Assembly (NCBI GenBank): GCA_016722505.1
Contig: JADKJH010000001.1
Coordinates: 62,001 to 126,000, forward strand
Direction of reading: 5' to 3'
Length of the DNA: 64,000 bases
DNA from: Holophagaceae bacterium
GTDB lineage: Bacteria; Acidobacteriota; Holophagae; Holophagales; Holophagaceae
In this document: in pieces, positions 1 to 9,022 of the stretch
How the letters are laid out: each line of letters opens with the position of its first letter
Position numbering within the stretch: the first letter of the stretch is position 1
Translations under genes and position numbers: made by a program
Notes under the pieces: generated by a model
What the model saw: only the letters and a program-made list of their open reading frames with translations
Told to the model about the DNA's origin: nothing
The model's database searches: none

Positions 1-858
1 GAAAGGCGTCATCTGGGTGGCCTGACCTTCCTGCAAGGCCTCCACCACCGCTTGAAGCGTTGGAAAACGATCTTCAGGCGCTTTCGCCATCATCCGCTCA
101 ATCACCAAACCAAGATTCAGAGGCAGATCGGGCCGAGTGGCGCGCAAGGGCTCCGGTTGATCCTTCACAACGGCGAAGAGCGTCTCCACCAGAGACGCCT
201 TGATGAAGGGATGCGCGCCAGTGGCCAGCTCATGGAGCACCACACCCAAGGAAAACTGGTCGCTGGAGGGCCCCACCGCCCAGCCGTTGGCCTGCTCGGG
301 GCTCATGTAGGCCGGTGTGCCCTGGCTATAGCCCGGTGCCGTGCGTTCGATGAGCGTGGCGTGATGGCCTGTGGGGCCATTTACTGGAGTTGATGTCTGA
401 TGCTGCGCGATGCCGAAATCCAGGATCTTCAAGACCCCTTCGGAATTCAGAACCAGGTTGTCGGGTTTGATGTCGCGATGAACAAGGCCTTTTTGATGGG
501 CGTAGTGCAGCGCGGCCGCAGCCTGCATCGCGATGCTCCTAAGCCAGGCTCCTTCCGCCTGTTTCCCTCCGAAATGGCTCAGGGTCCGGCCGATGGCCAG
601 TTCCATCGCGATGAAGGGAGTACCTTCCACCTCGCCCGCTTCATAGATGTGCGCGATGTTCGGATGATTAAGCTGGCAGGCCATCTTGGCTTCATGCAGG
701 AGCGCACGATGCCTGACCTCGTCCGCATTGCGGAGGATCTTCAGGGCGACCTCGCGTTCCAAGCGCAGGTCCAAGGCCCGCCATACGGTCCCCATGGCCC
801 CTTCGCCTAGCCGCTCGAGCAGGCGGTACGAACCGAATGTCTGAAGTTCAGTGTTCAA
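1..858 (-). CDS. Serine/threonine protein kinase, C-terminal part cut by window edge
   Basis: Translating the minus strand gives a eukaryotic-type (Hanks) kinase. A glycine loop (GEGAMG) lies near the N-terminus, followed by VALKIL with the ATP-binding lysine, the catalytic loop HRDIKPDN, DFG and the APE-like YMSPEQ, so the ATP-binding and catalytic residues are intact. The frame runs off the left edge after about 285 residues, so any sensor or membrane domain is unseen. I chose a TTG start at 858 (TTG AAC ACT GAA) because no ATG precedes the glycine loop; this start is uncertain and has no clear ribosome binding site. It lies 55 bases downstream of the outer-membrane protein gene on the same strand. 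Substrates are unknown. Confidence 0.88.
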   Translation of the reverse strand, partial: MNTELQTFGSYRLLERLGEGAMGTVWRALDLRLEREVALKILRNADEVRHRALLHEAKMACQLNHPNIAHIYEAGEVEGTPFIAMELAIGRTLSHFGGKQAEGAWLRSIAMQAAAALHYAHQKGLVHRDIKPDNLVLNSEGVLKILDFGIAQHQTSTPVNGPTGHHATLIERTAPGYSQGTPAYMSPEQANGWAVGPSSDQFSLGVVLHELATGAHPFIKASLVETLFAVVKDQPEPLRATRPDLPLNLGLVIERMMAKAPEDRFPTLQAVVEALQEGQATQMTPF

Positions 859-913
859 ACAGGAATCCGAAAAGATTGAGTATAAGGGACGAGGGAAGCC
901 TAAGAGTGTGTCC

Positions 914-1510
914 TCAGAACCGGAATGCCACACCCAAGGATGTATGGCTCAGATCGGCATCATGGAAATCGCGCCGAGAATTCGGCAACGAGGTCAGCAT
1001 TTGCTTAGCCTCGATCCCAACGTGGCTGTTGATATGGAAGAGAAATCCCAAGGACAGGACAAAAGCCAGTTTTTCTCCATATCCATCGTCCACATAGATG
1101 ACGTCGGAACCAGGGGCGTAGGTATGTGAAATGCTCTGATACCAATGCGCTCCACCAACCCCAACGAGGAAATCCACCCCCGGATTCCGCGATGGCCCCA
1201 TCTTGATCAGCCAGTCATAGCCGACATAGCGGGTATCTGCGCTGATGGATTGGACTTCGCCATAAACAGTGCGGTTCTTTCCATCGAAATGGCCGATCTC
1301 CACGCGCAAGCGGCCTTCCACATCCTCTCCTTGGCGGAAATAGAACGGGATGCCGATGTTGTAGCCGGTCTTATAGAGGCTCCCGGCTGTGTCTGTGGGG
1401 AGCATCATCTGGATATTCAGCCCGAAGCGGCTGGAGACCGGCCCGTCATGGTTCTGAGCTGACAGGATGCTGGCGGCGGTGAACAAAAGGATGGGCATAG
1501 CTTTTTGCAT
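914..1510 (-). CDS. Predicted outer-membrane beta-barrel protein
   Basis: About 198 residues. The start at 1510 gives MQKAMPILLFTAASILSAQN, a typical signal peptide, and has GGAG 7-8 bases upstream; the frame is open further upstream but without a good site. The mature part alternates aromatic and polar residues and is glycine-rich (GYNIGIPFYFR, YVGYDWLIKMG, LVGVGGAHWY) and ends in VAFRF, a terminal-Phe C-terminus typical of outer-membrane barrels. No named family recognised. It precedes the kinase gene on the same strand and may share its transcript. Confidence 0.6.
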   Translation of the reverse strand: MQKAMPILLFTAASILSAQNHDGPVSSRFGLNIQMMLPTDTAGSLYKTGYNIGIPFYFRQGEDVEGRLRVEIGHFDGKNRTVYGEVQSISADTRYVGYDWLIKMGPSRNPGVDFLVGVGGAHWYQSISHTYAPGSDVIYVDDGYGEKLAFVLSLGFLFHINSHVGIEAKQMLTSLPNSRRDFHDADLSHTSLGVAFRF

Positions 1511-1595
1511 GGCATCTCCAGGAGATCTACAGGCCCATACGAGCACCTTCAGGCTATTCATGCAACCGGGAGACCACCCTGGGAACCAACAATGG

Positions 1596-2267
1596 CTATC
1601 GCGCAGAGGTAACGGAGATCGCCTTCAGGAAGGTCTCCACCGAAGCCCGCGCATCCTCTGGCTTGAGGCTTCGTTGAATCGCGCCAGCCTCCATGGCTTG
1701 CGTCGCATTCCAACGTTCCAGGCCCTGGAAAAGGCGATCCGCACCGGCATCTCCCAATATTTCCACCAACCGCACCGTGCCTCCAAAACCCGTGAGGATG
1801 CCATGCAGCGCAGCAGGATGAGCCAGCTTCAACACCCCCTTTGAAGCTGTGCCAACCTCGATCCCCCAGCGTTCCTGGCCGGACAAAGCAAGATCGCATC
1901 CCCCACCCATGGCGGCGCCGCTGATGAGCGTGAGGCTACGCCAGCCGGGCCACAGCAGGTGTTCCATCACCCGCTGGCCCCGCCGGGCAAAGGCATCAGC
2001 GGTGGACGCCTGCAGCTTGGAAACCTCATGGAGATCCGCCCCCGCGCAAAAATTGCGCCCACGGCCCTGCATCCAGCCTGCATCGCTCAAGCAGATCCGC
2101 CGCACACCAGACCAGCGCAACTCGATGAAAAGAAGGTCCAAAGCTTCCAACAAATCCACTCTCAAGCGATTCAGCCCGTCCTCTGAGGCAAGGCCAATCC
2201 CGGCCCAATCTTCGCCGCGCCGCAAGTCCAGGGAGGTAGGGCCGCTATAGATGCGCACTGATTTCAC
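1596..2267 (-). CDS. Enoyl-CoA hydratase/isomerase (crotonase) family protein
   Basis: 223 residues with a crotonase fold signature: NFCAGADLHEV (acyl-CoA binding, family pattern A-G-x-D-L) and GAAMGGGCDLALSG, the second oxyanion-hole glycine region. It is somewhat short for the family (about 260), with a reduced C-terminus. The usual hydratase glutamates are not obvious in ERWGIEVG, so the exact reaction cannot be assigned. Its ATG overlaps the 3' end of miaA by 4 bases (ATGA), so it is translationally coupled to miaA. There is no functional reason to pair the two. Confidence 0.75.
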   Translation of the reverse strand: MKSVRIYSGPTSLDLRRGEDWAGIGLASEDGLNRLRVDLLEALDLLFIELRWSGVRRICLSDAGWMQGRGRNFCAGADLHEVSKLQASTADAFARRGQRVMEHLLWPGWRSLTLISGAAMGGGCDLALSGQERWGIEVGTASKGVLKLAHPAALHGILTGFGGTVRLVEILGDAGADRLFQGLERWNATQAMEAGAIQRSLKPEDARASVETFLKAISVTSAR

Positions 2268-3151
2268 GAGAGCCCCAACTTTTCAAAAGCCGCATCCAGT
2301 GGTTCCACATCTGGGTCCCAATGGGGGGCGTCCGGCAACTGGTTGCGGAACCAGGTGGCCTGGCGCTTGGCAAAGGCTTGGGTCTCCTGAATGATTCCTT
2401 CGATTGCCGAATCGGGTGAACCTTCCGCCATCTCAACCAAACCCATATAGCCCAAAGGCCTCAGGGCCTCAAGGTCGCCACGGTGTCCGGCCGCCAGCAG
2501 GCTCCTCACTTCATCCTGCCAGCCCGCTTTCAATTGCTCCGCCACACGCATCTCCACGCGTTTGCGCTGCATCTCCCGGGTGGAAAGCACGACCAGGGCC
2601 CGCCAGCCCGCGGGAATACCGGAGCAAACACCCGTGAGCAATTCCGAAGCCTTTTGCCCCGTCGCCAGATGAAGCGCCAACGCCCTCAGCACCCGCGATG
2701 CATCATTGGGATGGAGTTCTGCCGCACGCTTGGGATCCAGCCCCATGAGCACCCGATGAAGGCGCGGTGTGCCGAGCACCTCGGACCAACGGCGCGCTTT
2801 GGCCACCGTGGCTTCAGGCACCCGTGGAAGATCTGTGAGCTGCTCCCAGATGCCCCGCAGATAGAGCCCAGATCCCGTGACCAGGACTGGATTTTCCACC
2901 TTCGCCAGCCACCTCCGCACCTGTTCCCCGAACAGCGCGGGGTTGGGCCGGGAAGACGGCTGGAGCAGGCCGTAGCCTATATGGGGAACCCCGCCCTGTT
3001 CTGCTTCCGAGGGCTGGCCTGTGCCGATGGCCAACCCTGCGATGGCCTGAAATGGATCGCCATTGATGACCATTCCTCCGACACGGCGCGCCACAGCTAC
3101 CGCAAGGGTGGACTTGCCGGAAGCCGTTGGGCCCAGGATCGCGATCTTCAT
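2264..3151 (-). CDS. miaA: tRNA dimethylallyltransferase
   Basis: 295 residues from the ATG at 3151, chosen because MKIAILGPTASGKST begins directly with the P-loop and GGA sits 5 bases upstream; a 13-residue longer frame exists. MiaA transfers a dimethylallyl group from DMAPP to N6 of A37 in tRNAs reading UNN codons. Seen: Walker A (GPTASGKST), the GDPFQ substrate motif (DxxQ), VTGSGLYLRG (family GGTGLY), and the C-terminal KRQATWFRNQ motif. Length matches the family. It is coupled to the crotonase gene that follows. Confidence 0.93.
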   Translation of the reverse strand: MKIAILGPTASGKSTLAVAVARRVGGMVINGDPFQAIAGLAIGTGQPSEAEQGGVPHIGYGLLQPSSRPNPALFGEQVRRWLAKVENPVLVTGSGLYLRGIWEQLTDLPRVPEATVAKARRWSEVLGTPRLHRVLMGLDPKRAAELHPNDASRVLRALALHLATGQKASELLTGVCSGIPAGWRALVVLSTREMQRKRVEMRVAEQLKAGWQDEVRSLLAAGHRGDLEALRPLGYMGLVEMAEGSPDSAIEGIIQETQAFAKRQATWFRNQLPDAPHWDPDVEPLDAAFEKLGLS

Positions 3152-3206
3152 TGTTCCAAGGTAGCGGAACCTCTTTGCAAGTTCGCCCACCCATCAACAG
3201 TCCCCG

Positions 3207-3563
3207 ATGAAATTCCGATACCTGATCCCAGCGCTCCTGTCCTCCTTGGCCTTCGCCCAGGTGGGGCCTTTCAGCCAATCGCCTTGGGCCCTGGTGGACC
3301 CGTTTGGTCTTCGGATCTTTCCCATGCAATCGCTTCGCGGCATCGTGCCCGAGGCTACGGTCATCGTGGAGGGAGATTACCCCCCGCTTTTCACCGAACG
3401 GGAAATTCGTTTCCTGGAGTTCCGGGCCGGATTGCTGGCAGATCTGCGGAAACGGTTGGAAGAAGATGTCGCCTCACCTTCACAAGGAGCCGGTGCGCCT
3501 GTTCGATACGCCGGAAATGCCGTACCGAGGATGTACCCGATGGGCGGCCTGAAGTGGAGGTGA
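3207..3563 (+). CDS. Secreted hypothetical protein
   Basis: 118 residues with a signal peptide (MKFRYLIPALLSSLAFAQ, Ala-x-Ala-like cleavage site). The rest contains a charged helix (FTEREIRFLEFRAGLLADLRKRLEED) and no recognised domain. It is divergent from miaA with about 55 bases between the starts, and convergent with the purF operon. Function unknown. Confidence 0.5.
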   Translation: MKFRYLIPALLSSLAFAQVGPFSQSPWALVDPFGLRIFPMQSLRGIVPEATVIVEGDYPPLFTEREIRFLEFRAGLLADLRKRLEEDVASPSQGAGAPVRYAGNAVPRMYPMGGLKWR

Positions 3564-3573
3564 TCAAAGGTGG

Positions 3574-3921
3574 TCAGCCACCCAATTTTGGCAGCAGCGC
3601 TGCCGCCTGGTCCCGGCTCAATCGCGCGGCTTCGAGGGCGCTTTTCAACAGCGACTCGGGCTCTTGGTCCAGAAAAAGCAAGGCCTCGCACTGGGTTTTC
3701 AACCGCAGGATTTCCCCGCCTCGGTCTTCCAGATGCCGATCTGCAGCAGTCTGGAGAACCGACAGAAAACATTTCATCGCATCGCAAGCCGCGCTCAGCG
3801 TAGCGGCGCTGTTCCTGTGATCGCTCTGCAGCGCCAAGGCCGTGGCGAGAAAGCGCAGGCCGTCTTCAAAGCGCGCCTGGAGCGGTCCCACAGCGCCTCT
3901 AGCAGAGCTGTCAGCAGACAC
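3574..3921 (-). CDS. Small helical hypothetical protein downstream of purF
   Basis: 115 residues if translation starts at the GTG at 3921, which overlaps the purF stop by 11 bases and has GGAG 8 bases upstream. The frame is open further into purF but those residues are purF shadow. The product is Ala/Leu-rich and predicted all helical (ARFEDGLRFLATALAL, KTQCEALLFLDQEPESLLKSALEAARLS), with no transmembrane segment. No family recognised; the overlap suggests coupled translation with purF. Confidence 0.5.
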   Translation of the reverse strand: MSADSSARGAVGPLQARFEDGLRFLATALALQSDHRNSAATLSAACDAMKCFLSVLQTAADRHLEDRGGEILRLKTQCEALLFLDQEPESLLKSALEAARLSRDQAAALLPKLGG

Positions 3922-5287
3922 CTTTGGACTCCGGCGCCACCGCATAATCCCCCGTGAAGCAGGCATAGCAAAAACCTTGGCCTCCATCAGGATCCCGCAC
4001 CGAAGCCTGCAGGTCTTCGAGGGTGAGATAGCCCAGCGTGTCCGCGTCCACGAAAGCGCGGATGGCTTCATTGTCGCGGTTGAAAGCGATGAGCTGTTCG
4101 CGGCTGGGCGTATCTATGCCATAGAAGCAGGAGTGGGTCGTGGGCGGGCTGGAGATGCGCATATGGACCTCGCTGGCGCCAGCGGCCCGCACCATCTCCA
4201 CGATTTTTTTAGAGGTTGTGCCGCGCACGATGGAATCGTCCACCAGCACCACCCGCTTGCCTGCAAGTAGATCCCTCACAGGGTTGAGTTTCACCTTCAC
4301 CCCGAAACTGCGGATGCTCTGTTTGGGCTCGATGAAGGTGCGGCCCACATAGTGATTCCGGATCAACCCGAATTCAAAAGGAATGCCGCTGGCCTCAGCG
4401 TAGCCTAATGCGGCGCTCATGCCGCTATCGGGCACAGGCACCACCAAATCGGCTTCCACCGGATGGCGTCGCGCCAGCATGCGTCCCATCTCGCGCCGGG
4501 TCGCCATGACGCTGCGATCAAACACATTGGAATCGGGCCGCGCGAAATAGACGTGTTCAAAAGAGCAAGGCTTGGGCTGCACCTTGGGGCGCGGAAACCT
4601 GGACTGCACCGCCGCGCCCCGCACAATCACCAATTCACCCGGTTCCACTTGCCGCACATAATCCGCACCCAGCAGATCGAATGCGCAAGTCTCGGAGGAA
4701 AACACGACGGCGCCGGACAGTCCACCCATCGAAAGGGGCCGGAACCCCCGTGGATCCCGGGCTGCCATGATGGCATCCTCCGTGAGGACCAGCAGGGAGA
4801 AGGCGCCCTCGCATCGCTTCAAGGCCTCCACGACCGCATCATCCACGTTCGTTGCGTGGGCTCGGTTGATGAGCGCCAGGATGACCTCTGAATCACTGGG
4901 GCTCGTGAAGGTATGGCCTTCCCGGATCAGTTCGGCGCGCAGGGTCTCTGTGTTGGTGAGATTGCCGTTGTGGCAGAGCGCGACCTGCCCGAAACGGCCA
5001 TGGATCAAGAACGGATGGGCAGCGCTCGCCACATTGCCGCCCGTAGTGCTGTAGCGCGTGTGGCCGATTGCCGTATCCCCGGGCAGCGAATCAAGGGTCG
5101 GCTGATCAAAAATATCCGCCACGTGCCCTTGCGCTTTATATAGGAACAGCTTTCCAGCGTCTCGAGAACAGATGCCCGCGGCCTCCTGCCCCCGGTGCTG
5201 GAGGGCATAAAGGCCTAAATAAGTCTGCCGCGCTGCTTCGGTTTGGGGAGAAATCCCGAACACTCCACACTCATCCCTAAACGGCAT
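3911..5287 (-). CDS. purF: Amidophosphoribosyltransferase
   Basis: 458 residues. PurF makes 5-phosphoribosylamine from PRPP and glutamine, the first step of purine synthesis. The ATG at 5287 gives MPFRDECGVFGI, so the nucleophilic cysteine of the N-terminal glutamine amidotransferase lies close to the N-terminus after a short propeptide; GGAG is 8 bases upstream. The glutaminase half shows LQHRGQEAAGI and HTRYSTTGG; the PRTase half shows VLVDDSIVRGTTSKKIVEM, the PRPP-binding loop. Near the C-terminus (GFCYACFTGDY) two Cys resemble the Fe-S type of PurF, though this is tentative. Confidence 0.95.
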   Translation of the reverse strand: MPFRDECGVFGISPQTEAARQTYLGLYALQHRGQEAAGICSRDAGKLFLYKAQGHVADIFDQPTLDSLPGDTAIGHTRYSTTGGNVASAAHPFLIHGRFGQVALCHNGNLTNTETLRAELIREGHTFTSPSDSEVILALINRAHATNVDDAVVEALKRCEGAFSLLVLTEDAIMAARDPRGFRPLSMGGLSGAVVFSSETCAFDLLGADYVRQVEPGELVIVRGAAVQSRFPRPKVQPKPCSFEHVYFARPDSNVFDRSVMATRREMGRMLARRHPVEADLVVPVPDSGMSAALGYAEASGIPFEFGLIRNHYVGRTFIEPKQSIRSFGVKVKLNPVRDLLAGKRVVLVDDSIVRGTTSKKIVEMVRAAGASEVHMRISSPPTTHSCFYGIDTPSREQLIAFNRDNEAIRAFVDADTLGYLTLEDLQASVRDPDGGQGFCYACFTGDYAVAPESKGVC

Positions 5288-5358
5288 GGCCACTCCAAAC
5301 ATAAATTCTATCTCGGAACCCTTTATTCTGTGGCCGCACCCCCTGAACGGAGACACCT

Positions 5359-6114
5359 ATGGCTTCTGTGACCTCTATACCCCAATTGATTCCCATTCTG
5401 CTTCTTGCCACCCTGCCCTGTGCGGCCGATGGCCTTTCAGATCTGCTTGGAACCCTCGGCAAATTGCAGGGCACAGAAGCCATTCACGCCAAAGCCGAAA
5501 TCCAGAATTGGAGCCAGAATGGCGAGGGCAAAAAGGCCCGCATCAAGCAGACCCACAGCACGGTGCAAATCGAGGACGGTCCCAATGGCTTGCGCCTTGG
5601 CTGGACTTCTGCGCAAATCCAGGGTGCCCGTAAAGAATCGCAGCTCAAAGCGGCGGACCCGGAAGCTGTGACACCGAACCTGGATTCCCTGAGCGCACTT
5701 AATGGCCTGGGCGCAACCACTTTCCTGAGCCAGAGCGACCATCTGCTCCAGCAGCTCAAGGGTGCCACCGTGATGGAGGACAGATCCGACAGCTACCAAG
5801 GCAAACCCGCGCGGCTGGTGGTTTTCAAGCTGGACCCAACCGTCGGCGCCGAAGAAAAGAGCATGATCAAGGACCGCAAGGAGACGCTGAAAGTTTGGCT
5901 CGACGGGCACAACGTGCCCTTTGCCACCGAACACGCCATCGCCATCAAAGCCTCGAAATTCCTCATCAGCTTCACCGCCAACAACCGCGAGGTGCGCAAA
6001 CTGGCGGTTTTGGGCAACCGGCTGGTGGTTTCGAATGAAACCCAGGAAAACAGCGGCTCTGGAATGGGCTTTTCAAATACCTCCAAGAAAGTGACGGCCC
6101 TGTCGTTCTATTGA
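5359..6114 (+). CDS. Secreted hypothetical protein, LolA/outer-membrane-associated like
   Basis: 251 residues, ATG at 5359 with GGAG 7 bases upstream. An N-terminal signal (LIPILLLATLPCAADG) precedes a hydrophilic beta-rich body with DSYQGKPARLVVFKLDPT and KVWLDGHNVPFATEHAIAIKASKFLISFTANN. This resembles periplasmic lipoprotein-sorting-like domains in tone, but no motif proves it. It is divergent from purF over a 71-base promoter region. Confidence 0.5.
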   Translation: MASVTSIPQLIPILLLATLPCAADGLSDLLGTLGKLQGTEAIHAKAEIQNWSQNGEGKKARIKQTHSTVQIEDGPNGLRLGWTSAQIQGARKESQLKAADPEAVTPNLDSLSALNGLGATTFLSQSDHLLQQLKGATVMEDRSDSYQGKPARLVVFKLDPTVGAEEKSMIKDRKETLKVWLDGHNVPFATEHAIAIKASKFLISFTANNREVRKLAVLGNRLVVSNETQENSGSGMGFSNTSKKVTALSFY

Positions 6115-6155
6115 AGCGCTACCCTGTCTAGGCGAGACAGCTACTGGGTGGGCCT

Positions 6156-7418
6156 GTGTTCAAGGACATATTGCAACTCATTCCGCCCGAAGGCCTGAAG
6201 ATCATCCTGGTCTTGCTCTTGTCCTTCCTTGTGGGTCTGGATCGTGAAGAACACAGTACCGAAGGCCACAAATCCTTCGGCGGTGTCCGCACCTTCCCCA
6301 TCTTCGGGCTGGTGGGCTATGCCATGGCTCTGTTGTCGGGCGATCAAGTCCTGCCTGTGGCTCTGGGACTTTTGGTAGTGGGCGGATTCGGCATGTTGTC
6401 CTACTGGTTCAAGCGTGACCGCACCGAAGAAGCTGGCACCACCACGGAAGTCTCGGCGCTGGCGATCTATCTTGTGGGCGCTCTGGTATTCAAAGGGCAG
6501 TTCTGGATCGCCACCACCTTGGTGGTCATCCATCTCTTCCTGCTGGAACTGAAATCCGGGCTTGAGGGAATGGCGAAACGATTGGCGCCGACGGAAGTAA
6601 TAGCTTTCACCAAATTCTTGCTTTTGACCGCGGTGATCCTGCCAGTGGTGCCGAACCGTGAATTCACGGCCTTCCAGATCAATCCATTCAAAACCTGGCT
6701 AGTGGTCGTGGCCGTCAGCGCTGTGTCCTATGGCAGCTATGTGCTGCAAAAAACATTAGGAGGCAAGGGCGGCATATTCCTTTCCGCGCTACTGGGCGGT
6801 GCCTATTCATCCACGGTCACCACCGTGGTGCTGGCGAAGCAAAGTGCCCGTGAACATCGTCCCAACGCCATCTCCGGCAGCATCCTCGCCGCTTCAGGAA
6901 TGATGTACCTCCGCATGGCGGCATTGGTGGGCCTGTTCAACCGGGAACTGCTGTTCAAGCTCGGTCCGGCTTTCTGTTTGCTAGGCTTGATTGCGGTTCT
7001 CGGCGGCTGGATCTGGTCGCGTCGAAACGATGATGGCGCCGAAAAAATGGACCAAATCGAAACCGCGCGGAATCCGCTGGAGTTGAAAGCGGCGTTCCTT
7101 TTCGCAGCCATCTTCTTGGGCATGCTGCTAATCACGCATCTCGCGGTGACCCACCTGGGAACCGGAGGCGTCTATTCGCTGGCTGCCATCATGGGCCTTT
7201 CAGACGTGGATCCGTTCATCATGGGCATGACGCAAACCACTGCAGGCTCCACGCCGGTCCACGTGGCTTCCATCGCAATTCTGATCGCCGCATCCAGCAA
7301 CAACCTCGTCAAAGGTTGCTACGCGCGCTTTTTCTCCGACTCATCCACGGGCCGTCGGAGCCTGGTATTACTTGTGATTCTGGCCCTGCTGGGATTGATC
7401 CCCGCGTGGTGGGTTTAA
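6156..7418 (+). CDS. MgtC/SapB and DUF4010-type integral membrane protein
   Basis: 420 residues, GTG start at 6156. The N-terminus carries the MgtC/SapB-like signature LVGLDREEHS with FGGVRTFPIFGLVGY, followed by about ten further hydrophobic helices. The C-terminal half fits the DUF4010 pattern, with GGAYSSTVTTVVLAKQS and GLSDVDPFIMGMTQ. Transport substrate unknown; MgtC relatives are linked to Mg2+ and virulence physiology, but the long form is uncharacterised. A repeat element follows the stop. Confidence 0.75.
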   Translation: MFKDILQLIPPEGLKIILVLLLSFLVGLDREEHSTEGHKSFGGVRTFPIFGLVGYAMALLSGDQVLPVALGLLVVGGFGMLSYWFKRDRTEEAGTTTEVSALAIYLVGALVFKGQFWIATTLVVIHLFLLELKSGLEGMAKRLAPTEVIAFTKFLLLTAVILPVVPNREFTAFQINPFKTWLVVVAVSAVSYGSYVLQKTLGGKGGIFLSALLGGAYSSTVTTVVLAKQSAREHRPNAISGSILAASGMMYLRMAALVGLFNRELLFKLGPAFCLLGLIAVLGGWIWSRRNDDGAEKMDQIETARNPLELKAAFLFAAIFLGMLLITHLAVTHLGTGGVYSLAAIMGLSDVDPFIMGMTQTTAGSTPVHVASIAILIAASSNNLVKGCYARFFSDSSTGRRSLVLLVILALLGLIPAWWV

Positions 7419-7424
7419 GCAGGT

Positions 7425-7522
7425 TTGAGGTGGCGAGGTATGAGGGGCGAGGGTCCATATGGTTGCGGCCAGAGGCCGCATCAACTAGCGCGCATGGGCG
7501 CGCCCCTCGTACCTCGAACGCC
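7425..7522. repeat. Heptad-armed inverted repeat with two internal hairpins
   Basis: Arms GAGGTATGAGGGGCG (7435-7449) and CGCCCCTCGTACCTC (7501-7515) are inverted with one mismatch, and TTGAGGT/ACCTCAA extends the pairing outward. Inside are two GC hairpins (GCGGCC-GGCCGC and GCGCGC-GCGCGC) separated by ACTA. The same layout recurs at 16682-16790. It lies between convergent genes. Confidence 0.7.
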
Positions 7523-7527
7523 GTACC

Positions 7528-8271
7528 TCAATCCATGTTTTGTGTCTCCGTGATGCCATTGCCCAATCGTCCAGCACCCTCCAAAGGCGCCCTTGACCAC
7601 TGTTGCAAGGTGCTCAGCAGCGCGGTGCCATCCTCTGGAGGGGCGGCCCCGGGCTTCAGGTTGAAGGCTTCGAGGTGCACTTCCAGGGTGGCGACCTCCC
7701 CGGTATCGAACTTCACTGTGGCATCGCAAAGCACCAGCGTATTCTTCCCCACTTCCAGAAGGCTGGCGAAACCCTGCACATTGGAGGGCACGGGGACTTC
7801 CCACACGGGATAGGTCTTCGCGCCAAAACGAAGGCCGTAAGGCTCTTGCCGCAGCGACGGCGCGGGTCCCGAGAAATACATAAGCCGCTCGGCGCGGGCC
7901 AGCAGCATCGTCTGGGCGAAGGGGGTTCCCACCTGGCGGTCCGCTTCCAGCCGCCAGCCACCGAGCCTGGGTTTTTGAACTCTGTTATTGGACCGTCTAG
8001 CGGGTGTTGGCATCAGCAGGAAATTCGTTTCCATGACCGCATCTTCACCCCGCATGCGCATCTTCACGTGATAGCGAAGGGCAGAGCCTTTCGGGAGCGC
8101 ATCCTGCGGCATTTTTTTGGGTGTCTTGGTGGATTCATTCGCCGGGTGTGACAAGTCTTGGGGTGATGGGGCCACCGCTTCCGATGGCGCATTCTGCGCA
8201 GCCAACGCGACACCAACCACCCCAGACAAAAGCGAAGCCATGATCGCCACCATTGCTCTCTTCGCAGCCAT
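7528..8271 (-). CDS. Secreted hypothetical protein (DUF3108-like in style)
   Basis: 247 residues from the ATG at 8271 (MAAKRAMVAIMASLLSG), a clear signal peptide; an ATG 12 bases earlier is also possible. After a Pro/Ser-rich linker the mature domain reads LRYHVKMRMRGEDAVMETNFLLM, then beta-strand-like segments such as AERLMYFSG and YPVWEVPVPSNVQGFASLL. The pattern suggests a periplasmic sugar- or lipid-binding beta domain, but I recognise no family. It is divergent from the HAD phosphatase gene. Confidence 0.5.
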   Translation of the reverse strand: MAAKRAMVAIMASLLSGVVGVALAAQNAPSEAVAPSPQDLSHPANESTKTPKKMPQDALPKGSALRYHVKMRMRGEDAVMETNFLLMPTPARRSNNRVQKPRLGGWRLEADRQVGTPFAQTMLLARAERLMYFSGPAPSLRQEPYGLRFGAKTYPVWEVPVPSNVQGFASLLEVGKNTLVLCDATVKFDTGEVATLEVHLEAFNLKPGAAPPEDGTALLSTLQQWSRAPLEGAGRLGNGITETQNMD

Positions 8272-8380
8272 CCGGCCCTCCACCTTCTACGATGCCAGAT
8301 GCATGGCCCTTCATTCCATGTAAGGCTGGCGAAATGTGTAATTCTCCGATGGAGGCACGAATCCAGGGCTAATCTGGAGC

Positions 8381-9022
8381 ATGCCGATCTGCTTTGACCT
8401 GGATGGAACCTTGGGCACTTTTGGCGGTGGCTACGTGTTGCTCCGGGAAGTGCTGGGGGAAGTCTGGGGCTCGCCGCCAATGCCGGAGGAACTCCGTGCC
8501 TGCCGTGGATCCACCGATTGGGAAATCATCGATGAACTGCACCGGTTGCGATTTGGATGCGGTCTTGAGAACCAGACCTATCAGGAATTCGAGATCGTGT
8601 GCCTTGCCCGGTTCCGCAGCACCTTCCACCCGGAAGGGAAACTGCCCGTCGCCTTTCAAGGCATCATCGAGGGCTTGCATCAACTGGTGGCGCGTGGTCA
8701 TTCCGTCTGGCTGGTCTCGGGCAACGTACCGCTGGTATTGGATTTCAAAGCCCAGGCATTGAGCATTGACGAACGCGTCCATCGGTTGGGCAGCCTGCCT
8801 GGATGCAGCCGGGCAGATCTCATCCGAAGGGCCATGCTGGACAGCACAAGCCCACACCTTTATGTAGGGGACCGCCCCCATGATCAGGAAGCCGCAGAAG
8901 CGGCGGGCGTGCCATTTCTCTGCATTGGCGACGCGGTGCCTGGCGATCACCCGATCTTGAGTATTGACACCGGAGCCGAACAGCTTATCGAAATGGTCGA
9001 GAGGTTGGTGGGCCGGAGTTAA
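8381..9022 (+). CDS. HAD-superfamily phosphatase (phosphoglycolate phosphatase-like)
   Basis: 213 residues starting at MPICFDLDGTL. Motif I (DLDGT) supplies the nucleophile Asp and acid/base Asp, motif II is VWLVSGN, and motif IV is VGDRPHDQEAA. A lysine for motif III is not obvious (residues near DFKAQALSID). A helical cap sits between motifs I and II. Substrate unknown; the gph/pyrophosphatase subclass is closest. Its stop overlaps the convergent Sel1-repeat gene by 4 bases. Confidence 0.8.
   Translation: MPICFDLDGTLGTFGGGYVLLREVLGEVWGSPPMPEELRACRGSTDWEIIDELHRLRFGCGLENQTYQEFEIVCLARFRSTFHPEGKLPVAFQGIIEGLHQLVARGHSVWLVSGNVPLVLDFKAQALSIDERVHRLGSLPGCSRADLIRRAMLDSTSPHLYVGDRPHDQEAAEAAGVPFLCIGDAVPGDHPILSIDTGAEQLIEMVERLVGRS

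Noticed and set aside
2483..3820. Plus-strand ORF of 445 codons across miaA and the next gene
   Set aside because: It covers several genes in antisense and has no recognisable domain; miaA is clear on the other strand.
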